Shown here: positions 60,090 through 64,000 of the stretch, piece by piece
Layout: each line of letters starts with the position of its first letter
How positions within the stretch are numbered: the stretch's first letter is position 1
From: Hungatella sp. UBA4396
GTDB lineage: Bacteria > Bacillota > Clostridia > Lachnospirales > Lachnospiraceae
NCBI GenBank assembly: GCA_002389905.1
Contig: DGRE01000024.1
Span: forward strand, 64,140 to 128,139
Reading direction: 5' to 3'
Length of the DNA: 64,000 nucleotides
Notes under the pieces: generated by a model
Told to the model about the DNA's origin: nothing
What the model saw: the letters and a program-made list of their open reading frames with translations, nothing else
The model's database searches: none
Made by a program: the position numbers and the translations under genes

Positions 60090-60163
60090 AAAAAAGCACC
60101 CATTTGCAATAAGATAGATTACGAACAATTCCTCTTATTGCAAAAACGGTGCTTTCTTTTTTG
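60090..60163 (+). terminator. Terminator after zupT
   Basis: A long hairpin, AAAGCACC...TTTGCAATAAGA paired with TCTTATTGCAAA...GGTGCTTT, is followed by CTTTTTT. A-rich sequence on the other side could also serve the opposite strand. Confidence 0.82.
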
Positions 60164-60216
60164 TTTTCAGCCAGTATTTCATTCACTTTTCGGAAGAAAT
60201 CCATGTTTCAGCTGTT

Positions 60217-60834
60217 TCATCCGCCCGCCACAGCCTTCATCATAAGCGCAGCCACAGCAGCCCCCGGGTCTTTTAAGGAACGGGATGCCTCTCCTCTGGT
60301 TGCCGCTCTTCCGTGAACAGCAACCATGGTTGTGGTATGTTCAAATCCCTCCCACGAAGCCTCTGCCGCCTTCTTAAACCCTTCTTCCAGAGACTTTCCT
60401 GCTTCCACCTCTGCCTTAAGGGCCTGCACTCCGGGATGAAATCCATCCAAAAATGTCTTATCCCCCGGTTTTGCCTTGCCCAAATCAGCAACGCCTGCTT
60501 CATAGGCCTCAAACAAGGCCACAACATCGGCAACCGACAATTCTGTCTTTCCTTTTAAAACCTTTCCTGCCCGCATCAGACCTGCTGCCATCAGGGTTCC
60601 CATGGTAGAAGGAACCTTATTTCCCATGGTTTTTCCAGCCTTGTATAAAAGCTTTCCCAAATCCATCTCAATCCCATCGGAAACCGATTCATAGGCCGCC
60701 AGAAATCCATCCCCCATGGTCAGTCCCAGGTCACTGTCTCCCACAATACTGTCCAGTTCAATCAGGTAATTTCGATTTTCTCCCATGATTATGCTGATTC
60801 TTTCAAGCATGGCTATCAATTCCTGCTGGTTCAT
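60217..60834 (-). CDS. DhaL-like subunit of a dihydroxyacetone-type kinase
   Basis: This 205-residue all-helical protein binds the nucleotide (ADP or ATP) and phosphorylates the ketose held by DhaK. The metal/nucleotide region reads IVGDSDLGLTMGDGF near residue 30, where classical DhaL has GDGDHGxNM. SSTMGTLMAAGLMRAGK near 80 and the C-terminal HGRAATRGEASRSLKDPGA fit the family. Start ATG 60834 has GGAGG 5 nt upstream. The altered motif suggests a substrate other than dihydroxyacetone. No dhaM is nearby. Confidence 0.85.
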   Translation of the reverse strand: MNQQELIAMLERISIIMGENRNYLIELDSIVGDSDLGLTMGDGFLAAYESVSDGIEMDLGKLLYKAGKTMGNKVPSTMGTLMAAGLMRAGKVLKGKTELSVADVVALFEAYEAGVADLGKAKPGDKTFLDGFHPGVQALKAEVEAGKSLEEGFKKAAEASWEGFEHTTTMVAVHGRAATRGEASRSLKDPGAAVAALMMKAVAGG

Positions 60835-60894
60835 ATCTGCCTCCATTCTGCCGCCCATCGGCCATATATCATCGTGACAAAGTATATGATGATT

Positions 60895-61908
60895 TTATAC
60901 AGTCCCCTGCTTAAAGAAGGGCGTATCAGCCGGAGCATCCAGATAGTCCTTTAACTCCTCATCCATTTTTAAAAGGGAAATGGACAATCCTGCCATTTCG
61001 ATGGAAGTCACATATTCACCCACATAATAGCGGTGAACCTTGATTCCCTTTTCTTCCAGGATCTGATTGACCTTTCTGGCCACAATATACTGTTCATCAA
61101 GAGGTGTTGCCCCCAATCCGTTCACAAGGACTGCAACCTCATCTCCGGTTTTATAAGGAATATCTTCAAGGATTTTTTCCATCATCTCCACGGTAACCTC
61201 ATCTGCGGTTTCCAGCTTGCCCCGGCGAATTCCCGGCTCTCCATGGATTCCCATGCCAATCTCCATCTCACCCTCTCCGATTTCAAATCCCGGATGCCCC
61301 ACTCTTGGCACTGTGCAGGGAGTCAGGGCCACACCCATGGTTCTTCCGTTAGCAGCAGCTTTTTCCGCAATCCGTTTTACTTCCCGCAGATCCTTTCCTG
61401 CTTCTGCCGCTGCACCTGCACACTTAAATACAAAGAAAATACCGGCTACTCCCCTTCTGGTATTCTTTTCTCCCGGAGCCGCCTTAGGAGATGCCACATC
61501 CTCCCCTGCAACCACGCTTTCCACTCGGATGTCCTCTTCCATATCCGCCATTTCCGCTGCCATATCAAAATTAAAGATATCTCCGTTGTAATTGCCGTAA
61601 ATATAAAGGACACCTGCTCCGGAATCAATGCTTTTTGTCACATGAAGCATCTGTTCTGCGCTGGGAGACTGGAATACATCCCCGACGGCGCAGCCATCCA
61701 ACATTCCCTTCCCCACATAGCCTAAAAACAGAGGAAGATGTCCGGAACCTCCTCCGGTAGCAATTCCCACCTTTCCCTCTGCCTTATTGGAGGTGACCAG
61801 ACAGCGCAAGTCGTCTGCCGCATAAGTAACATAATCCGGATGAGCTAGATAAATCCCCTCCATCATTTCATTTACATAGTTTTCCGGTGCATTAATCAGT
61901 TTTTTCAT
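60895..61908 (-). CDS. DhaK-like subunit of a dihydroxyacetone-type kinase
   Basis: This 337-residue subunit binds the ketose substrate. The Gly-rich N-terminal motif IATGGGSGHLPLFLGYVGKG near residue 48 and the histidine that forms the hemiaminal, in EIGMGIHGEPGIRRG near 215, are both present. GNYNGDIFNFDMA near 105 is also conserved. Start ATG 61908 follows a purine-rich GGAAGAGG. It lies 60 bp before dhaL and after an iron alcohol dehydrogenase, so a diol or polyol pathway is likely; the exact substrate is unknown. Confidence 0.88.
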   Translation of the reverse strand: MKKLINAPENYVNEMMEGIYLAHPDYVTYAADDLRCLVTSNKAEGKVGIATGGGSGHLPLFLGYVGKGMLDGCAVGDVFQSPSAEQMLHVTKSIDSGAGVLYIYGNYNGDIFNFDMAAEMADMEEDIRVESVVAGEDVASPKAAPGEKNTRRGVAGIFFVFKCAGAAAEAGKDLREVKRIAEKAAANGRTMGVALTPCTVPRVGHPGFEIGEGEMEIGMGIHGEPGIRRGKLETADEVTVEMMEKILEDIPYKTGDEVAVLVNGLGATPLDEQYIVARKVNQILEEKGIKVHRYYVGEYVTSIEMAGLSISLLKMDEELKDYLDAPADTPFFKQGTV

Positions 61909-61960
61909 CCTCTTCCTTCTCCTTCCCACAATTTGTTACAGTTCAGCTATTCACAAACCA

Positions 61961-63124
61961 TCATCCATATGCTTTTCCATATACTTCTACGACCTGCTGG
62001 AGTGTTGGCTTAAAGGGATTGTCCTCCATACAGGAATCACGCATTGCTGTTTCTGCCAAAGCCTTAAAATCCCCGGGACTTACGTTTAGATCCCTCAGGT
62101 TCTGTGTAATCCCCACTTCCTTTGACAGCCGCCTGATGCAGGCCACCGTTTCCCTCACAGCCTGTTCCCCTGTCATGGAAGCTGCTCCTGGAAGCTTTAA
62201 TCCTTCGGCCACCTTCTTATACCGCTCTGCGGCCTCAGGCATGCTTCCGTTAAATTCCATTACAAAGGGCAGCAAAACCGCATTGCAGATGCCATGAGGC
62301 AGGTTCATCAGCCCTCCCAGAGAATGGGCCATGGCATGAACCATGCCAAGACCTGCGTTGGAAAATGCCATTCCTGCACTGTATTCTGCATAAGCCATCA
62401 TTTCCCTGGCTTTCTCATCCCTTCCGTCAGAGACTGCCTGAGGAAGATAAGTACTGATCACTCCCATTGCCCAAAGGGCGTCTTTATCCGTAAAGGGGGT
62501 AGCTCTTTTTGACACTGCCGCCTCAATGGCATGAGTCATGGCATCCATTCCCGTGGAGGCCGTAAGGCCCTTTGGCATGGTCATCATCAACTCCACATCA
62601 TTGACTGCAATGGTGACCATGGAATTAGGGTCCACCATGCACATCTTGGAATGTCTGGCCGGATCGGTGACAATATAAAATGCAGTAACTTCCGAACCGG
62701 TTCCTGCAGTGGTATTGACCGCCACAATGGGGATTCCCGGTTTATGAGAGCGGTTGATGCCCTCATAATCCTCCACTCTGCCGCCGTTTGCCATGACAAT
62801 GCTGACTGCCTTTGCCGTATCAATAGCAGAGCCGCCGCCCACCGCCACCAGAAGATCCACTTCCAGGGCTTTGGCTGCCTCCAGACAGTCATTGACAATG
62901 ATTGTGGAAGGATTTGGCTCAACCAGGTAATAGATGGCATACTCCACTCCGGCCTTTAGCAGGCAGGCCCCCACCTTATCTCCGGTGCCGTTTTCATACA
63001 GGAAGGGGTCCGTAACAATGAGCCCTCGTTTAAATCCCCGTTTCTTAAGTTCCTCCGGCAAAAGTCCCATGGAGCCCCGGCCAAAAAAGCTGGTTCCTAC
63101 TGTATTGATCCTTTCAAACGCCAT
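61961..63124 (-). CDS. Iron-containing alcohol dehydrogenase
   Basis: This 387-residue group III dehydrogenase has the NAD site VDLLVAVGGGSAIDTAKAVS near residue 95. The metal ligands are visible in GMDAMTHAIEAAVSK near 195 and GLGMVHAMAHSLGG near 258 and LPHGICNAVLLP near 275. It oxidises an alcohol or diol, or reduces an aldehyde. It sits between a CoA-transferase-like gene and dhaK, with 11 bp to the former. 1,3-Propanediol dehydrogenase is a close family member, but no glycerol dehydratase is present in the window. Confidence 0.93.
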   Translation of the reverse strand: MAFERINTVGTSFFGRGSMGLLPEELKKRGFKRGLIVTDPFLYENGTGDKVGACLLKAGVEYAIYYLVEPNPSTIIVNDCLEAAKALEVDLLVAVGGGSAIDTAKAVSIVMANGGRVEDYEGINRSHKPGIPIVAVNTTAGTGSEVTAFYIVTDPARHSKMCMVDPNSMVTIAVNDVELMMTMPKGLTASTGMDAMTHAIEAAVSKRATPFTDKDALWAMGVISTYLPQAVSDGRDEKAREMMAYAEYSAGMAFSNAGLGMVHAMAHSLGGLMNLPHGICNAVLLPFVMEFNGSMPEAAERYKKVAEGLKLPGAASMTGEQAVRETVACIRRLSKEVGITQNLRDLNVSPGDFKALAETAMRDSCMEDNPFKPTLQQVVEVYGKAYG

Positions 63125-63135
63125 AAAGGGCCTCC

Positions 63136-63858
63136 TTAGAATTCTATATTTCTGAAGTCTCCCGGATCGATCCGTTTCAGCGCGCTCAGTTCTTCCCTGG
63201 TGGGAAGAGGCGTATAGGTCACTTGGGAGAACTTTATGGGAAATCCGGTATTTTCCCGTACCTCTTCCAAACTGGAGGCAGGATGGATGCTTTCCAGGAC
63301 CAGTTTCCCGTTTTCCATTTTAAAAATACATAAGGGAGTGATAATCCGTTCCACATTTCCCTTAACAGTTACAAAATCCACTTGGTTTACAAAGGTACGT
63401 TTATCATGCTTTGTTCTCCAGAGAACTGCTCTTTTTGCCGTTGGAATCAGTACGGCACTTCCCGCTCCTCCCGGCATCCTCACCTTTGGCTTGTGATAAT
63501 CTCCGATGACCGACGCATTGACATTGCCATGGAGATCAAACTGGATTCCGCTTAAAAATGCCATATCCAGCTCCCCTCTCATAGCCAGGTCAAACACCTC
63601 CATTAAGGGAAAATATCCGGCGGAACGTTCTAAAAGCTCTGCCCCTGCACTGGTATACTGCTTAAGCCTTGCCGGGTCCGGGTCCACTCCTCCGGGAATA
63701 TTTAAATGCACTGCCCTGGGTGCATGAAGGGCCTTTGCCAGCATCAGCGCAATCATGGGCATATGGGATGAAACCCCGTGAAATACTTTACCGCCGTCAG
63801 GTATGAGGCGGGCCATGGCGCAGACCATAATATCGCAGACTCTGTATTTCTCTTCCAT
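63136..63858 (-). CDS. CoA-transferase family subunit B (GctB-like, catalytic Glu missing)
   Basis: This 240-residue protein resembles the beta subunit of glutaconate-type CoA-transferases: PDGGKVFHGVSSHMPMIALM near residue 27, DMAFLSGIQFDLHGNVNAS near 105, IGDYHKPKVRMPGGAGSA and DKRTFVNQVDFVT. Where GctB has the catalytic glutamate in VESG, this protein reads LNIPGG near residue 57. Related proteins without that glutamate include IpdB-type CoA-ester hydrolases. Start ATG 63858 has AGGAGG 9 nt upstream and overlaps the end of the preceding gene. Confidence 0.82.
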   Translation of the reverse strand: MEEKYRVCDIMVCAMARLIPDGGKVFHGVSSHMPMIALMLAKALHAPRAVHLNIPGGVDPDPARLKQYTSAGAELLERSAGYFPLMEVFDLAMRGELDMAFLSGIQFDLHGNVNASVIGDYHKPKVRMPGGAGSAVLIPTAKRAVLWRTKHDKRTFVNQVDFVTVKGNVERIITPLCIFKMENGKLVLESIHPASSLEEVRENTGFPIKFSQVTYTPLPTREELSALKRIDPGDFRNIEF

Positions 63859-63872
63859 TATGCCTAGCCTCC

Positions 63873-64000
63873 TCATCCTTTATAGTCGGACTTTTCAAAT
63901 GCCTTTAAATACTCCCTAAGGCCATCCAAATCCTTCAGTTCCTTAAACTTATTCAAATTCCTTCTGTCAATGTCATAAGAACCGGGACAGGAGCAAGGGG
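63873..64000 (-). CDS. CoA-transferase family subunit A, C-terminal part (cut by window end)
   Basis: Only the last 41 residues are in the window. They read PCSCPGSYDIDRRNLNKFKE and end LREYLKAFEKSDYKG at a TGA at 63873-63875. The PGxYxxD pattern and position before a GctB-like gene match the alpha subunit of the same family. The start lies beyond base 64000. Confidence 0.7.
   Translation of the reverse strand, partial: PCSCPGSYDIDRRNLNKFKELKDLDGLREYLKAFEKSDYKG

Overview
The window looks like chromosome of a spore-forming, moderate-GC member of the Lachnospiraceae (Clostridium cluster XIVa, Lacrimispora/Hungatella-like). The reasons are the sporulation sigma factors SigG and SigE with SpoIIGA, Clostridia-type families (DUF4364, DUF5716/DUF5717), a T-box in front of valS, and many sugar-binding lipoproteins paired with YesM/YesN-type two-component genes. 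No tRNA, rRNA, CRISPR array, intact IS element or prophage was seen. The assignment is by eye; no database was searched.

Layout. 1-0.96 kb: sigG on the + strand, with a leader hairpin that buries its ribosome binding site. 0.97-8.4 kb: a minus-strand L-ascorbate operon (ulaG-ulaC-ulaA-ulaB-deoR-ulaE-propeller protein-ulaF) ending in fused remnants of pentose-phosphate genes. 8.9-12 kb: rsiV-sigV, then sigE-spoIIGA with a recognisable spoIIG-type promoter. 12.2-15.6 kb: a SsuABC/TauABC-like transporter cassette lying between two diverged copies of the terminator-containing segment found after valS. 15.6-18.6 kb: valS with its T-box leader. 18.6-19.8 kb: a split HipA-like kinase pair with its own promoter and operator. 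19.9-25.5 kb: a three-gene cluster of an Hsp70/actin-like ATPase, a 1190-residue helical-repeat protein and a TPR protein. 25.7-27.8 kb (+): malic enzyme, DUF4364 regulator and a small membrane protein. 27.9-30.3 kb: polar amino-acid ABC transporter. 30.4-36.8 kb: the proteostasis run tig-clpP-clpX-lon-engB. 36.9-43 kb: an operon joining two binding proteins, a DJ-1-like protein and a GGDEF-EAL protein. 43.1-53.1 kb: a CYTH protein, mglBAC, two membrane-anchored binding proteins and a YesM/YesN-type pair whose response regulator is frameshifted. 53.1-58.6 kb: late cobalamin genes. 58.7-60.1 kb: a broken Rpn-family gene and a ZIP transporter. 60.2-64 kb: DhaL/DhaK-like kinase, iron alcohol dehydrogenase and a CoA-transferase-like pair that runs off the end.

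How parts work together. The ula genes would import ascorbate as its 6-phosphate, open the lactone and epimerise pentulose phosphates, but the decarboxylase step (ulaD) is not in the window. SigE/SpoIIGA and SigG belong to the mother-cell and forespore programmes; they usually sit side by side but here are about 9.5 kb apart in opposite orientation, separated by the ula block and sigV-rsiV. The mgl region looks like an uptake system fed by a binding-protein/kinase/regulator sensing chain.

Most interesting: the DUF5716/DUF5717/TPR chaperone-like cluster; the HipS/HipT-like split kinase; two blocks bounded by duplicated terminator segments; the sigG and spoIIG control elements; a dispersed double-hairpin repeat family, one copy of which encodes the tail of CobD; and a CoA-transferase subunit without the usual catalytic glutamate.
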